NCBI GenBank assembly: GCA_020853885.1
Contig: JADYXZ010000007.1
Span: 1 to 57,779, forward strand
Reading direction: 5' to 3'
Length of the DNA: 57,779 bases
DNA from: Bradyrhizobiaceae bacterium
Lineage (GTDB): Bacteria > Pseudomonadota > Alphaproteobacteria > Rhizobiales > Xanthobacteraceae
Part shown: piece by piece, positions 1 through 9,079 of the stretch
Layout: each line of letters opens with the position of its first letter
How positions within the stretch are numbered: position 1 is the stretch's first letter
Translations under genes and position numbers: made by a program
The notes under the pieces: generated by a model
Told to the model about the DNA's origin: nothing
Databases searched by the model: none
What the model saw: only the letters and a program-made list of their open reading frames with translations

Positions 1-2
1 CG

Positions 3-158
3 CCCGCTGTCGTGCCTCGCAAGCACGGGACCGGGAGCTGCGGGGCTCCGCCCGGCGGCATTACGACCGCCTGCCAGGAGCTGGCTGAGAGCGGGCCGAC
101 TGGACGGAAGTCCGACCGGCCTCGGGAGAAGCGCGGCCCGCAGTTGAAGACGCCGTGA
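3..158 (+). CDS. possible 3' end of an unknown protein
   Basis: An open frame enters from the left edge and stops with TGA at 156-158. It gives about 51 residues rich in Gly, Arg, Pro and Lys, ending in QLKTP. The tail is basic and low-complexity, as C-terminal tails often are, and no domain is recognisable. The stop is followed directly by a long inverted repeat at 159-230, which fits a gene end followed by a structured element. The frame may be real or a chance opening in GC-rich DNA. Confidence 0.25.
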   Translation, partial: PAVVPRKHGTGSCGAPPGGITTACQELAESGPTGRKSDRPREKRGPQLKTP

Positions 159-230
159 TGGAGCGCCGCAAGGCGCGCGTCTCCGCAAGGAGGCGCAGAC
201 TGAAACGATGTGGCGCCGAGCGGCGCTCCA
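159..230. repeat. palindromic element with nested hairpins
   Basis: A perfect 11-bp inverted repeat (159-169 TGGAGCGCCGC, 220-230 GCGGCGCTCCA) closes a 72-nt structure. Inside it are a GGCGC/GCGCC pair and an 8-bp hairpin capped by GCAA (about 179-198). It starts one base after the stop codon at 156-158. It could be a dispersed intergenic palindrome or a structured RNA end. It has no uridine tail, so it is not a classical terminator. Confidence 0.5.
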
Positions 231-338
231 TCCCCTCACTTCAAGTGAGGGAAACTGACGAAACCTCGGATGCAGAACGCATCGCGAGAACAAACGATGC
301 TGTTTGAGAATCTGATTTGCCGGTGGACGCAAGCCATT

Positions 339-447
339 CGTCATTGCGAGGCGGCGAATCCGCCGAAGCAATCCAGACGGTATGGAAAGCGCCTGGATTG
401 CTTCGCCCCTCCCCCGGATCAAGTCCGGGGTCGGGGCTCGCAATGAC
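339..447. repeat. rhizobial-type intergenic palindromic repeat
   Basis: Nested inverted repeats: GTCATTGCGAG (340-350) pairs with CTCGCAATGAC (437-447), GAAGCAATCCAG (365-376) with CTGGATTGCTTC (393-404), and a CCCCGGA/TCCGGGG hairpin lies at 413-431. This pattern is a familiar dispersed intergenic element of Bradyrhizobium/Rhodopseudomonas-like genomes. The short open frames across it are by-products of the palindrome. Apart from this repeat and the 159-230 palindrome, nothing gene-like is seen between 231 and 732. Confidence 0.75.
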
Positions 448-732
448 AACGGGAGGTACGCGGCCTCGGCCGGGACGACAGAAATCGAAGCGGGAGGAGT
501 CTCCTTGAACCAATCTCGCCAGCGCGACTTGAATCATTTTCTCAGCTGCCGCGGAATCGAGCCGCGAAGCCCGCTGAATCGGAATCTCCGCTTCCGCCGC
601 GCCCCGCATCTTCCTGATTCGACTCAAGAATCGGCATCGCCGCGCAAGCCCGCCTCAGGTGAAAAGTCGCCTCAGCTTGCATCGAGTTGCGAGCGGCAAC
701 CGCCACTTCGGCCTGGGCGGTTCGCCCGCCCT

Positions 733-1185
733 TCACCACCGCGCCGGGGGCTCCTTGCCGTGCAGGATTTCCTCGAGCCGCCGCCGCGTCCCGGCGGTCG
801 TCCCCTCCGGCAGCGCGTCCAGCGGAAAGAACGCCGCCTCGCGGATTTCGAGGTTCGGCTTCGGCGGCCCCTTCCAGTCGAACGCCCGCACCACATAGAC
901 CGCCACATGATCGCGCGACGACGCATGCGGATTCAGAAACATGCCGTGCAGCACCGGTGCGCCGGTGAGCGCGACGTTCCCCTCCTCCTCGAGCTCGCGC
1001 CCGAGCGCCTCGAGCATCGTCTCGCCCGGCTCCACGCCGCCGCCCGGCAGGTGCCAGCCGCGCGCATAACCGTGCCGCACGAGGAGCACCCCGCCCCGCC
1101 CGTCGAGCACGACGCCGCGCACGCCGAGCGTGAGCCCGCGCTTCATCCGCCAGTAGATATGCGCAAGCCACCGCAGCATCGCCAT
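733..1185 (-). CDS. NUDIX hydrolase
   Basis: A 150-residue protein of NUDIX-family length. A NUDIX box spans residues about 49-71 (GGGVEPGETMLEALGRELEE), in the pattern G-x5-E-x7-RE-U-x-EE; the usual Gly after it is shifted (EEEGN). NUDIX enzymes hydrolyse nucleoside diphosphates linked to another moiety in the cytoplasm; the substrate cannot be read here. The open frame extends 19 codons further, but I start at the Met beginning MAMLRWLAHI; the Met two codons later is equally possible. The gene is divergent from mbfA. Confidence 0.85.
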   Translation of the reverse strand: MAMLRWLAHIYWRMKRGLTLGVRGVVLDGRGGVLLVRHGYARGWHLPGGGVEPGETMLEALGRELEEEGNVALTGAPVLHGMFLNPHASSRDHVAVYVVRAFDWKGPPKPNLEIREAAFFPLDALPEGTTAGTRRRLEEILHGKEPPARW

Positions 1186-1298
1186 CCCGCAGAATCGCCT
1201 GCATCCTACTGCAAGGCCGCGCAACCGGAATGCCCGGAGCATTTCGCCCCGATCCGCGCTATGAAGGTCGCCCGCTTTCGCCAGCCCGTGAGCCAGCC

Positions 1299-2255
1299 AT
1301 GAAGCGTTTTGCCGATCTGACCGAACAGGAAATCCTGGCCTTGGCCATCTCCAACGAGGAAGAGGACAGCCGCATCTATCTCGGCTTCGCCGAGGGCCTG
1401 CGCGAGCAGTATCCCGCCTCCGCCAAGATGTTCGAGGAGATGGCGGCGGAGGAGATCCGCCACCGCACCATGCTGTTCGACCTCTACCGGCAGAAGTTCG
1501 GCGAGTACCTGCCGCTCATCCGCCGCCAGGACGTCAAGGGCTTCCTCAGCAAGCGGCCGCTCTGGCTCGTGCGCCCGCTCGGGCTCGATGCCGTCCGCAA
1601 GTACGCCGCCGGCATGGAATACGAGGCCGCGCGCTTCTATCGCAAGGCCGCCGAGAGCGCCCGCGACGCTTCGATCCGCGAACTGCTCATCCGCCTCGCC
1701 GAGGCGGAAGACCGTCACGAGAGCTTCGCCGAGAAGCTCGACGAGAAATATCTCACCAAGGATGCCCGCGCCCGCGAGGACGAGACCGCGCGCCGCATGT
1801 TCCTCCTGCAATACGTGCAGCCGGGGCTCGCGGGCCTGATGGACGGCTCGGTCTCGACGCTCGCCCCACTGTTCGCCGCCGCCTTCGCCACGCACGCGCC
1901 GTGGGAGACGTTTCTCGTCGGCATGGCCGCCTCGGTCGGCGCCGGCATCTCCATGGGTTTTGCGGAAGCCGCCTCCGACGACGGCTCCCTCACCGGCCGC
2001 GGCTCGCCCTGGATCCGCGGCACCGTCACCGGCGCCATGACCACGATCGGCGGCGTCGGCCACACGATCCCCTATCTGATCCCCGATTTCTGGGTCGCGA
2101 CGACGATCGCGATCGCCGTCGTCGTGGTCGAGCTGCTGGTGATCTCCTGGATTCGCTGGCGCTACATGGATACGCCGTTCCTCAACGCCACCTTCCAGAT
2201 CATCGTGGGCGGCACGCTCGTGTTCCTGGCGGGCATCCTCATCGGAAGTGCGTAG
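1299..2255 (+). CDS. mbfA: membrane-bound ferritin MbfA (Er-VIT1 family iron exporter)
   Basis: A 318-residue fusion of an N-terminal erythrin/rubrerythrin-like di-iron domain and a C-terminal VIT1-like membrane domain. Iron-ligand motifs are the EEED stretch at residues 20-23, EEIRH at 51-55, the Glu near 109 and EDRH at 137-140. Hydrophobic segments run from about residue 185 to the end. In Bradyrhizobium and Agrobacterium, MbfA exports iron from the cytoplasm and protects against iron and peroxide stress, and is repressed by Irr. I see no clear Irr box in the short gap upstream. The start chosen is ATG before KRFADLTEQE; the 23 upstream codons lack family resemblance. Confidence 0.9.
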   Translation: MKRFADLTEQEILALAISNEEEDSRIYLGFAEGLREQYPASAKMFEEMAAEEIRHRTMLFDLYRQKFGEYLPLIRRQDVKGFLSKRPLWLVRPLGLDAVRKYAAGMEYEAARFYRKAAESARDASIRELLIRLAEAEDRHESFAEKLDEKYLTKDARAREDETARRMFLLQYVQPGLAGLMDGSVSTLAPLFAAAFATHAPWETFLVGMAASVGAGISMGFAEAASDDGSLTGRGSPWIRGTVTGAMTTIGGVGHTIPYLIPDFWVATTIAIAVVVVELLVISWIRWRYMDTPFLNATFQIIVGGTLVFLAGILIGSA

Positions 2256-2295
2256 CGCATGATCCACTCGGCCAGATCGAACCAGTACTCCGCTC

Positions 2296-2404
2296 GTCCC
2301 CGCGAAAGCGGGGACCCAGGGCAACAATCGCATGCGCAAGTGGCTCTAGATTCCCGCTGGAGCCTGTCCTCGGGCGAGCCAAAGGCGAGACCCGAGGGCG
2401 GGAA
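2296..2404. repeat. intergenic palindromic repeat between mbfA and the phosphoesterase gene
   Basis: GTCCCCGC-GAAA-GCGGGGAC (2296-2315) forms a perfect hairpin. Further on, TTCCCGC (2351-2357) can pair with GCGGGAA (2398-2404), enclosing a CTCGGG/CCCGAG hairpin. The beginning (CCCCGCGAAAGCGGGG) and the end (GCGGGAATGAGCGG) match a very common alphaproteobacterial dispersed intergenic element. It fills most of the 2256-2448 gap and may act as a transcript end for mbfA. Confidence 0.7.
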
Positions 2405-2448
2405 TGAGCGGACTGTGAGTAGCATGTCAGGAATTTGGCGCTGACAGA

Positions 2449-3363
2449 ATGTTCGTCCTCGCCCACCTCTCCGATCCGCACCTGTCGCCGCTGCCCTCGC
2501 CGGGCATCGGCGAGCTCATGAGCAAGCGGCTCGTGGGTTACATCAACTGGTACCTGCGCCGCTCCCCGCATCACGATCCGCGCGCCCTCGACAAGATCGT
2601 GCGCGACCTGCAGGCCCAGCAGACCGACCACATCGCCGTCCTCGGCGACCTCATCAATATCTCCCTGCCGGCCGAATATCCGATGGGCCGGGCGCTGCTC
2701 ATCCGCCTCGGCTCGCCCGAGAACGTGACGCTCGTCCCCGGCAATCACGACGCCTACGTGCGCACCGCGCGCGAGACGTATCTGTCCGCCTGGGGCGAAT
2801 ATCTCCTGGGCGATCGCGGCACGACGCAAGGCAATCCGTTCCCCTTCGTGCGCAAGCGCGGCAAGGTCGCGCTGATCGGGCTCTCCACGGCGCTGCCGAC
2901 CCTGCCCTTTCTCGCCACCGGCACCGTCGGCAAGGCGCAGCTCGACCGCCTCGCCGGCCTGCTGCCCGCGCTCGAACGCGAAGGCTTCTTCCGCGTCGTG
3001 CTGATCCATCACCCGCCGGCCGGCAAGCGCAAGCCACACAAGATTCTCACCGATGCCGCCGCCTTCCGCGCCGTCATCGCCGCCCACGGCGCGGAGCTGA
3101 TCCTGCACGGCCACGATCACCGGCAATCGCACCTGGCGATTGCCGGTCCGCGCGGCGAGGTGCCGGTGCTCGGCGTTCCCTCCGCATCGGCTCCGCCCGC
3201 CGACGAACGGCCGGCTGCCTACAACCTGTATCGGGTCGGCGGCGCTCCCGGTACCTGGACCTGCGAGCTGGAGACGCGCGGCTTCCGGCCCGACGGCACG
3301 ATCGCGACGCTCGCCCGCAGCAGCCTATCCGAAGCCGGCCTCAGCGCAGCGCCAGCACGCTGA
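2449..3363 (+). CDS. metallophosphoesterase (Icc/CpdA-like calcineurin family)
   Basis: A 304-residue protein with the dinuclear metal motifs of calcineurin-type phosphoesterases in order: SDPH (residues 8-11), GDLIN (66-70), GNHD (98-101), HHPP (187-190) and HGHDH (220-224). All metal ligands and the catalytic His are present, so it should be active. Relatives include cyclic-nucleotide phosphodiesterases; the substrate here is not determinable. The 3' end overlaps the convergent downstream gene by 23 bp. Confidence 0.88.
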   Translation: MFVLAHLSDPHLSPLPSPGIGELMSKRLVGYINWYLRRSPHHDPRALDKIVRDLQAQQTDHIAVLGDLINISLPAEYPMGRALLIRLGSPENVTLVPGNHDAYVRTARETYLSAWGEYLLGDRGTTQGNPFPFVRKRGKVALIGLSTALPTLPFLATGTVGKAQLDRLAGLLPALEREGFFRVVLIHHPPAGKRKPHKILTDAAAFRAVIAAHGAELILHGHDHRQSHLAIAGPRGEVPVLGVPSASAPPADERPAAYNLYRVGGAPGTWTCELETRGFRPDGTIATLARSSLSEAGLSAAPAR

Positions 3364-3940
3364 GCACGACGATAATGCCGATCGCAATCCCCGCCACCAG
3401 GCTAACCACGACGGGCACGATCAGTCCGCTTTCCCGCAGCCTGTCCGCGAGCGCGTTCCGTCGCGGCGGCTCCGGCAGGACCACGGGCTCGAGCAGCTTC
3501 GCCTGCGGCATGAACGGCGCCGGCGCCATGCCCGCCAGCATCTGCTCCCGCGCCACCATGCGCCGCGCGACGTAGCGCGTCACCGCCGGCACGATCATCT
3601 CGATGGCGAGCGACTCCGCCAGCACCCGCCGCCCGTGCACGGTGTCCTGCAGGAAACGGTAGGTCCGCTTGTCACGCCCCATCACCACATAGGCGACCAT
3701 GTCGATCCACAGCCGCAGTTGCGTGCCGCCGCTGATGCCGCGGTCGAACAGATCGAGGTGCTCCGCCGGCACGTCCGCGAACACCGGATCGAGCGCCTCG
3801 TTGAGCAGCTCGAGCCGCGCCGCCTCCGCGTCGCGCAGTTCGACGATGACGGCCGAGCGCTCCGCCGCTTCGATGCGCGCGGTGCGCAGCGCATCGCGCA
3901 GCGGCTTCGCCGGGAATTTCTGCGGTCCGGATTCGTCCAT
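3341..3940 (-). CDS. conserved hypothetical protein with C-terminal membrane anchor
   Basis: A 199-residue protein I do not recognise by name. The N-terminal two thirds are charged and helical. The last 25-30 residues are a hydrophobic segment (IVPVVVSLVAGIAIGIIVVL) ending a few residues before the stop, a tail-anchored topology with the bulk in the cytoplasm. The start is ATG at 3940 (MDESGPQKFP). A longer frame reaches 4012 but its extra codons look non-coding. It is convergent with the phosphoesterase gene. Confidence 0.7.
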   Translation of the reverse strand: MDESGPQKFPAKPLRDALRTARIEAAERSAVIVELRDAEAARLELLNEALDPVFADVPAEHLDLFDRGISGGTQLRLWIDMVAYVVMGRDKRTYRFLQDTVHGRRVLAESLAIEMIVPAVTRYVARRMVAREQMLAGMAPAPFMPQAKLLEPVVLPEPPRRNALADRLRESGLIVPVVVSLVAGIAIGIIVVLSVLALR

Positions 3941-4066
3941 GGGTCCCGTCCGCGCGCAGCCTATCCCTTTGGTTCGAAAGCGGGAAGTGGCGGCCGGGCG
4001 CGCCCGCGACAAAGGCGGCGAACGCGCCTATAGCTTGGCACCGTCCGCCCGCCGGGGATCCCGTCC

Positions 4067-4912
4067 TTGACCGCTTTCGTCCTTGCCGCCGTCCTGTTCG
4101 GCGCGCTGATCCACGCGATCTGGAACGCCCTCGTCAAATCCCGGCCCGACAAGTTCATGGCCGCCGCCATGATCGCCACCGGTGCCGGCGTGGCCGCGCT
4201 GCCGTTGCTGGTCTTTTCGCCAGTGCCGCCCGCCGCCTGGCCCTATATCGCCGCCTCCTCCGTCATTCATGTCGGCTACTTCGCCCTCGTCGCCTTCGCC
4301 TACCGGCAGGCCGATCTCGGCGCCGCCTACCCATTGACGCGCGGCAGCGCGCCGCTCTTCACAGCCGTTCTCGCCTTTCTGCTGATCGGCGAGGCGCTGT
4401 CGCCCGCCGCCTGGTTTTCCGTGATCGCGATCGCGCTCGGCATCATCGTCTTGTCGGCGGACGCCTTCCGGCGCGGCGGGCTCGGCGGTTCCCCCGCCCT
4501 CGCCGCCTGCGTCAATGCCGGCGTCATCGTCCTCTACACGCTGGTCGACGGCCTCGGCGCGCGCATCACCGGCAACGGATTTGTCTATGGCGCCTGGATG
4601 CTCGCCGGCACGGCGATTCTGCTGGCCGCGCTCATGCTCGCATGGCGGCCCAAGCCGGTCGTCGAGAGCTCTCGGGCCGCGTGGCCGTTCGCGCTCGGCG
4701 CCGGCGCGCTCACGCTTACGTCCTATGCAATCGCATTGTGGGCGATGACGAAGGCGCCGATCGGCCTCGTCGCCGCCGTGCGCGAGACGTCCGTGCTGTT
4801 CGCGGCGATTCTCGGCGCCGTGCTGTTCAAGGAGCCGTTCGGGCCGACGCGCTGGATCGCGCTCGCCTTGATCGTCGGGGGGATTGTCGCCTTGCGGCTG
4901 GCCAGCGCCTGA
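4067..4912 (+). CDS. EamA/DMT family transporter
   Basis: A 281-residue polytopic membrane protein with about ten hydrophobic helices in two repeats (the two EamA domains), of typical length. Motifs such as the N-terminal HAIWNALVK and the repeat ends FLLIGEALSP and LFKEPFGPTRW are characteristic of the family. These are inner-membrane metabolite exporters of variable substrate. The start appears to be TTG at 4067; no ATG occurs before the first helix. Confidence 0.85.
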   Translation: MTAFVLAAVLFGALIHAIWNALVKSRPDKFMAAAMIATGAGVAALPLLVFSPVPPAAWPYIAASSVIHVGYFALVAFAYRQADLGAAYPLTRGSAPLFTAVLAFLLIGEALSPAAWFSVIAIALGIIVLSADAFRRGGLGGSPALAACVNAGVIVLYTLVDGLGARITGNGFVYGAWMLAGTAILLAALMLAWRPKPVVESSRAAWPFALGAGALTLTSYAIALWAMTKAPIGLVAAVRETSVLFAAILGAVLFKEPFGPTRWIALALIVGGIVALRLASA

Positions 4913-4921
4913 GCGCGCGGC

Positions 4922-5197
4922 TTACTGCCGGTACTGCTGGATGCGCGTGGTGCGCAGCCCGGCCAATCCGTGCCGGTCGATCGACTGCTGCCAGGCGAGG
5001 AATTCTTCCACGGTCAGCGTGTAGCGCTGGCACGCTTCTTCCAGCGAGAGTAAGCCGCCGCGCACCGCGGCCACGACCTCGGCCTTGCGCCGGATCACCC
5101 ACCGTCTCGTGTTCGGCGGCGGCAGATCGGCGATCGTCAAGGGACTGCCATCCGGCCCGATGACATACTTCACCTTCGGGCGCTGAAGTTCGGTCAT
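4922..5197 (-). CDS. sciP: CtrA inhibitor SciP (DUF1153)
   Basis: A 91-residue protein with KVKYVIGPDGSPLT near the start, then RRWVIRRKAEVVAAVRGG and a helix-turn-helix region with SLEEACQRY and EEFLAWQ. This closely matches the DUF1153 family; in Caulobacter, SciP binds CtrA at promoters and blocks recruitment of RNA polymerase. The ATG at 5197 (MTELQRP) is preferred over one six codons upstream. It sits directly downstream of fliK-flgD, which links cell-cycle control to flagellar genes. Assignment is firm at family level. Confidence 0.9.
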   Translation of the reverse strand: MTELQRPKVKYVIGPDGSPLTIADLPPPNTRRWVIRRKAEVVAAVRGGLLSLEEACQRYTLTVEEFLAWQQSIDRHGLAGLRTTRIQQYRQ

Positions 5198-5340
5198 GCT
5201 ACGCTCACTCGACACACTGAAGCCGAGCGGAAACTAGGCGCGAGGCATGAACATTTCCCTAAGCGACTCTTTCTAAATCCTTGCTCCGAAAGGAAAGCAT
5301 TGGTTAACGGCGGGCCGGCAAGTGGCGCGAATGAACGGCT

Positions 5341-6087
5341 CTAGGACGTTTCCGATGTCTCCGGCGTTTCGTCCGGAGTGGAGGAATCGTCGCCGGAAGT
5401 TCCCGAGTTCCCCGGGTTCCCGGACGAATCCGGGTTTGCGGCGCGCTGCACGGAGCGGATCTGATCCATCGTGATCAACGTCGCGCCGATCAAGAGCACC
5501 GGCTCGGCGCCGGAAACGTCGACCTGATCGACGATGCCGGAGAAGCTCGTCTGCACGCTTGCGGCCTGGCCGCTCGCATCGGTCGCGTTCACAACGATCT
5601 TGTAGGAGCCCGACGGCGCCATCGTGCCGGTCGAGGTGCGGCCGTTCCATTGATAGGGCTGCGTGCCGGCATCGAGCGTCTTCGTCTCCGTATAGACCGT
5701 GCTTCCGTTCTGATCGACGATCGAGATGTTCGCCTGCACCGGATTCGCCGACGTCAGATACCAGACCGCCAACCCGTCGCGCAGCTCCGTGGTCGAGCCT
5801 TCTGCCGTCACATGCGTTCCAACGAACCCGAGCGCGGTCACGTTGTGCGCGACCTGCGACAGCTTCACGAGCGACTCGAGATTCTCGTTCGAGCGCAACT
5901 GCTGTTCGACACCGGCGAAGGCGACGAGTTGCTGCGTGAACTGGTTGGTGTCCAACGGATCCAGCGGATTCTGGTGCTGCAACTGCGTCGTCAGCAGTGT
6001 CAGAAACGTCTCGAAATTCGAGGCGATCGTCTGCCGGGTAATCCCGGAACCGGCGGAAGTGCTGCTGCCGACGCTGTCGATCGCCAT
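5341..6087 (-). CDS. flgD: flagellar hook assembly protein FlgD
   Basis: A 248-residue protein with the FlgD N-terminal region (ETFLTLLTTQLQHQNPLDPL, then NQFTQQLVAFAGVEQQL), followed by FlgD-type Ig/tudor-like domains (GSYKIVVNATDASGQ). The C-terminal 40 residues are a low-complexity Ser/Thr/Pro/Glu tail, common in rhizobial FlgD. FlgD is exported and caps the growing hook so FlgE can polymerise. It starts 9 bp after the fliK stop, so the two form an operon. Confidence 0.93.
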   Translation of the reverse strand: MAIDSVGSSTSAGSGITRQTIASNFETFLTLLTTQLQHQNPLDPLDTNQFTQQLVAFAGVEQQLRSNENLESLVKLSQVAHNVTALGFVGTHVTAEGSTTELRDGLAVWYLTSANPVQANISIVDQNGSTVYTETKTLDAGTQPYQWNGRTSTGTMAPSGSYKIVVNATDASGQAASVQTSFSGIVDQVDVSGAEPVLLIGATLITMDQIRSVQRAANPDSSGNPGNSGTSGDDSSTPDETPETSETS

Positions 6088-6096
6088 GGCGCTCTC

Positions 6097-7656
6097 CTAG
6101 ACCCGGATATCGACGCCGCCGCGCGCCAGGATCGATGCGCGGTAGCTTTCGATCACGCTGCCGGGAATTTCGCCTTCATCGCCCGCGGCGGAATCCGAAA
6201 GCGGTGCGGATTTGCCGTGACCGTCCTGCGCAGAATTCTCGCCATGCTGCCGCAGCGAGAATTGCAGGCCGGCATCGTCCGTCTTCAGGCCCGCCTGCTG
6301 CAACGCGCGCTCGAGGTTGCGCGCGTCCCGCTGCATCAGGTCGAGCGTCTCCGGCCGGTCGACGGTCAGCCGGGTCGAGACGTTGCCGTGCCGGTCGACC
6401 TCGAGCCGCACCTCGATGCGCCCGAGCTCGGGCGGATCGAGGCGGATATCGAAGCGCCGCTGGCCGTCCCGCATCCGGCTGACGATCTCGACGGCGATTG
6501 CGTTGGGGGTAAGCGGCACCGGGTTGGCATCGGCCGCGATCACAGGCTGGAAGCTCACCGGATTTGCGCTCGCGGCAGGCGGCCGGACCGGCTGCAAGGA
6601 AGCAGCCGATGCGCCGGGGTCGAGCTGCACTGTCGGCGAGGATTCGATCTGCGGCGCGGCCGAATGCGCAACCTCGGCGGCGTGCGGCTGCAGCGGCGCT
6701 GCAGGCTTCGCGTCCTGCATCGGCGACGGATTCTGCTGGTGTGGATTCTGGGAATGCTGTTGCGGATTCTCCCCGTCGGAGAACGGCGGCGCATTTTCCC
6801 GCGCGGCCGCCGCAACCGGGTTCGGATGCACGGGCTGCTGTCCCGGCGCTTGTTCCGGCCCGCGCGGCGCCTGCGAGGAATTGCCGGGATTGACCGCTGG
6901 GCCGGCGGACGCCTCGTCGCCGCCGGTTATCTTGGATGCCGAAGCGGCCTTCGCGATCGGCTCGCTCGGCACCGCAGCCGCGGTGAGGATCGCCGCGTCC
7001 TGCTCCGGCGCATCGTCCGGTTGGTCGGCAGGAAGCGGATCGATGTCGTCGCTCGCCATCTGATCGCTTTCCGGCGCGGCGGCACTCACGGAATCCGGAT
7101 CGGCCTCGGGCTCGGCTTCCGCATCGACGTCCACCGCCTCGATCGTCCCGACGTCTGGCATTTCCGGCTGCTCGATCCCTTCTGCACTTTTCGCCACCGC
7201 CTCGGCGTCGGACCCGTCCGGCTTCTTGGTCGACGCGGCACTATCCGCAACCGCCTCCTCAGCAAGAACCGTCTCTGCAGCGACTGGCAGCGTTTCAGCG
7301 TCGGCTGAATGTTCGGATTCGGTCGCCGACGACGAAATCGCGACTTTCTCCTCGACCGCCGCCTCGGAAGACTTGCCGGACTTGCATGCGTCGGTTTTGT
7401 TGCAGCCCGGCTTATTCGTCTGTGCGCTCTTTGCCGCCTTGCTCCGTTCGAGCGCGTCTGCACGAGCGCTTGCACTCGGCACGGGGGCGGCCGGCGAGCA
7501 GTCTCGCTTGCCGTCCAAGGCCGCCTCGCTGCGATCACTGCGCGGCGCGGCGGTATGCTCCAGAATCTCCGAAAATACGTCGCCGCCGCGGTCGGCGGGC
7601 CGGCTGTCGGCGCGCGGGCGGGGCTCGGCGGACTGAATGACGCTGACGCTGGACAA
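6097..7656 (-). CDS. fliK: flagellar hook-length control protein FliK
   Basis: About 520 residues: a long low-complexity Ala/Glu/Pro-rich N-terminal part and a C-terminal Flg_hook domain with [20 protein letters not shown], the FliK signature. FliK is exported as a molecular ruler and switches export specificity when the hook reaches full length. A TTG at 7656 (first residues after Met [10 protein letters not shown]) follows an AGGGA motif eight bases upstream and is my choice of start. The open frame runs on to 7800, but those codons resemble untranslated leader. Confidence 0.88.
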   Translation of the reverse strand: MSSVSVIQSAEPRPRADSRPADRGGDVFSEILEHTAAPRSDRSEAALDGKRDCSPAAPVPSASARADALERSKAAKSAQTNKPGCNKTDACKSGKSSEAAVEEKVAISSSATESEHSADAETLPVAAETVLAEEAVADSAASTKKPDGSDAEAVAKSAEGIEQPEMPDVGTIEAVDVDAEAEPEADPDSVSAAAPESDQMASDDIDPLPADQPDDAPEQDAAILTAAAVPSEPIAKAASASKITGGDEASAGPAVNPGNSSQAPRGPEQAPGQQPVHPNPVAAAARENAPPFSDGENPQQHSQNPHQQNPSPMQDAKPAAPLQPHAAEVAHSAAPQIESSPTVQLDPGASAASLQPVRPPAASANPVSFQPVIAADANPVPLTPNAIAVEIVSRMRDGQRRFDIRLDPPELGRIEVRLEVDRHGNVSTRLTVDRPETLDLMQRDARNLERALQQAGLKTDDAGLQFSLRQHGENSAQDGHGKSAPLSDSAAGDEGEIPGSVIESYRASILARGGVDIRV

Positions 7657-7883
7657 GGTCTGGTTCCCTGCGTGACACGTTGATCCGGCCTTGCCGGAGC
7701 AAGCGGCGGGCCAATCCCCGTCGTCGGGAAGCCAGCATTTCCGGGGGTTTTTGCGCCTCGTGGCGCCGCGGCCACGCGGCAGGATTAACCCGCCCGGCAA
7801 GGATTGCCGGGTCGGGTACTTTGCGCCGCGGCCATCGTCCCCATATAACGGACTGGCGCGGCACGGCCGGCACGAGACGCAAC

Positions 7884-9071
7884 ATGCAGCTGGATTTCGA
7901 CATCGAGGGACGCCCCGAGACGACGCGCGTTATTGTCGCCATGTCGGGTGGGGTGGACTCCTCGGTGGTCGCCGCCCTCCTGAAGCGCGTCGGCTACGAG
8001 GTGATCGGCGTCACGCTCCAGCTTTACGACCACGGCGACGCGACGCAGCGCAAGGGCGCCTGCTGCGCGGGCCGCGACATCCATGATGCCCGCGCGGTGG
8101 CTGCGAAGCTCGGGATCGCGCATTTCGTGCTCGACTACGAGGAGCGCTTCCGCTCGACGGTGATCCAGCCGTTCATCGACAGCTACGCCGCCGGCGAGAC
8201 GCCCGTTCCCTGCGTCGCCTGCAACCAGTACATCAAGTTTGCCGACCTGCTCGAGACGGCGCGCGACCTTGGCGCGACCGCGCTTGCCACCGGCCACTAT
8301 GTCGAGACGCGGCGGCTCCCCAACGGGCGCCGCGCGCTGTTCCGCGCGCAGGATTCCGAGCGCGACCAGAGTTATTTCCTGTATGCGACGACCCCGGAGG
8401 AGCTCGATTTTCTCCGCTTCCCGCTCGGCGGCCTGCCCAAGGCCGAGGTGCGGGCGCTGGCGCGGGAGTTCGGCTTGATCGTCGCCGACAAGCAGGACAG
8501 CCAGGACATCTGCTTCGTGCCGACCGGCCGCTACACCGACCTGATCACCCGCCTTAAGCCGGAAGCCGCGGAGCCCGGCGACATCGTGCACATCGACGGC
8601 CGCGTGCTCGGCAAGCATCCGGGCATCGTGCATTACACCGTCGGTCAGCGCCGCGGCATCGGCATCGCCACCGGCGAGGCGCTCTATGTCGTGCGGCTCG
8701 ATCCCGAGCGGCGGCAGGTGATCGTCGGCCCGCGCGAGGCGCTGCAGGTCCACCGCATCAGAATCGAAGAGGTGAACTGGCTCGGCAACCGGCCGATCGA
8801 GGAGGAAGCGCGCGGCGGCCTGCCCGTCTTCGTGCGCGTCCGCTCGACACGCCAGCCGCGTCCCGCCACCCTGTTCGCGACGGCAGCCGGCATCGAGGTT
8901 GAGCTCGTCGACGGCGAGGAGGGCGTCGCGCCGGGACAGGCATGCGTCATCTACGATTCCGCCGATCCGCATGCCCGGCTGCTTGGCGGCGGCGTGATCA
9001 AGGGCACCATCCCCGCGGCCGGAGTCGTTCGCGCCGATGCAGCCGCCGAGCTCGCAACCGCCGCCACCTGA
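7884..9071 (+). CDS. mnmA: tRNA-specific 2-thiouridylase MnmA
   Basis: A 395-residue enzyme that thiolates U34 in tRNA-Lys, Glu and Gln. It shows the ATP-pyrophosphatase P-loop SGGVDSS (residues 21-27), the catalytic cysteines C113 ([11 protein letters not shown]) and C210 (SQDICFVP), and the C-terminal domain with [11 protein letters not shown]. Length and motifs are complete. The start is ATG at 7884; the frame is open upstream only because the DNA is GC-rich. The next gene begins 9 bp after its stop. Confidence 0.95.
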   Translation: MQLDFDIEGRPETTRVIVAMSGGVDSSVVAALLKRVGYEVIGVTLQLYDHGDATQRKGACCAGRDIHDARAVAAKLGIAHFVLDYEERFRSTVIQPFIDSYAAGETPVPCVACNQYIKFADLLETARDLGATALATGHYVETRRLPNGRRALFRAQDSERDQSYFLYATTPEELDFLRFPLGGLPKAEVRALAREFGLIVADKQDSQDICFVPTGRYTDLITRLKPEAAEPGDIVHIDGRVLGKHPGIVHYTVGQRRGIGIATGEALYVVRLDPERRQVIVGPREALQVHRIRIEEVNWLGNRPIEEEARGGLPVFVRVRSTRQPRPATLFATAAGIEVELVDGEEGVAPGQACVIYDSADPHARLLGGGVIKGTIPAAGVVRADAAAELATAAT

Positions 9072-9079
9072 GTACCCGC

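Noticed and set aside
1-240. A known structured RNA (riboswitch, RNase P, 6S or tmRNA) at the left edge
   Set aside because: None of the conserved core sequences of those RNAs is present; only local palindromes are visible.
1206-2339. A 377-codon minus-strand frame opposite mbfA
   Set aside because: Antisense to a strong MbfA match, composed of low-complexity Ala/Gly/Arg/Glu.
5650-7308. A 552-codon plus-strand frame opposite flgD and fliK
   Set aside because: Arg-rich antisense frame typical of high-GC DNA; the minus strand has recognisable FlgD and FliK domains.
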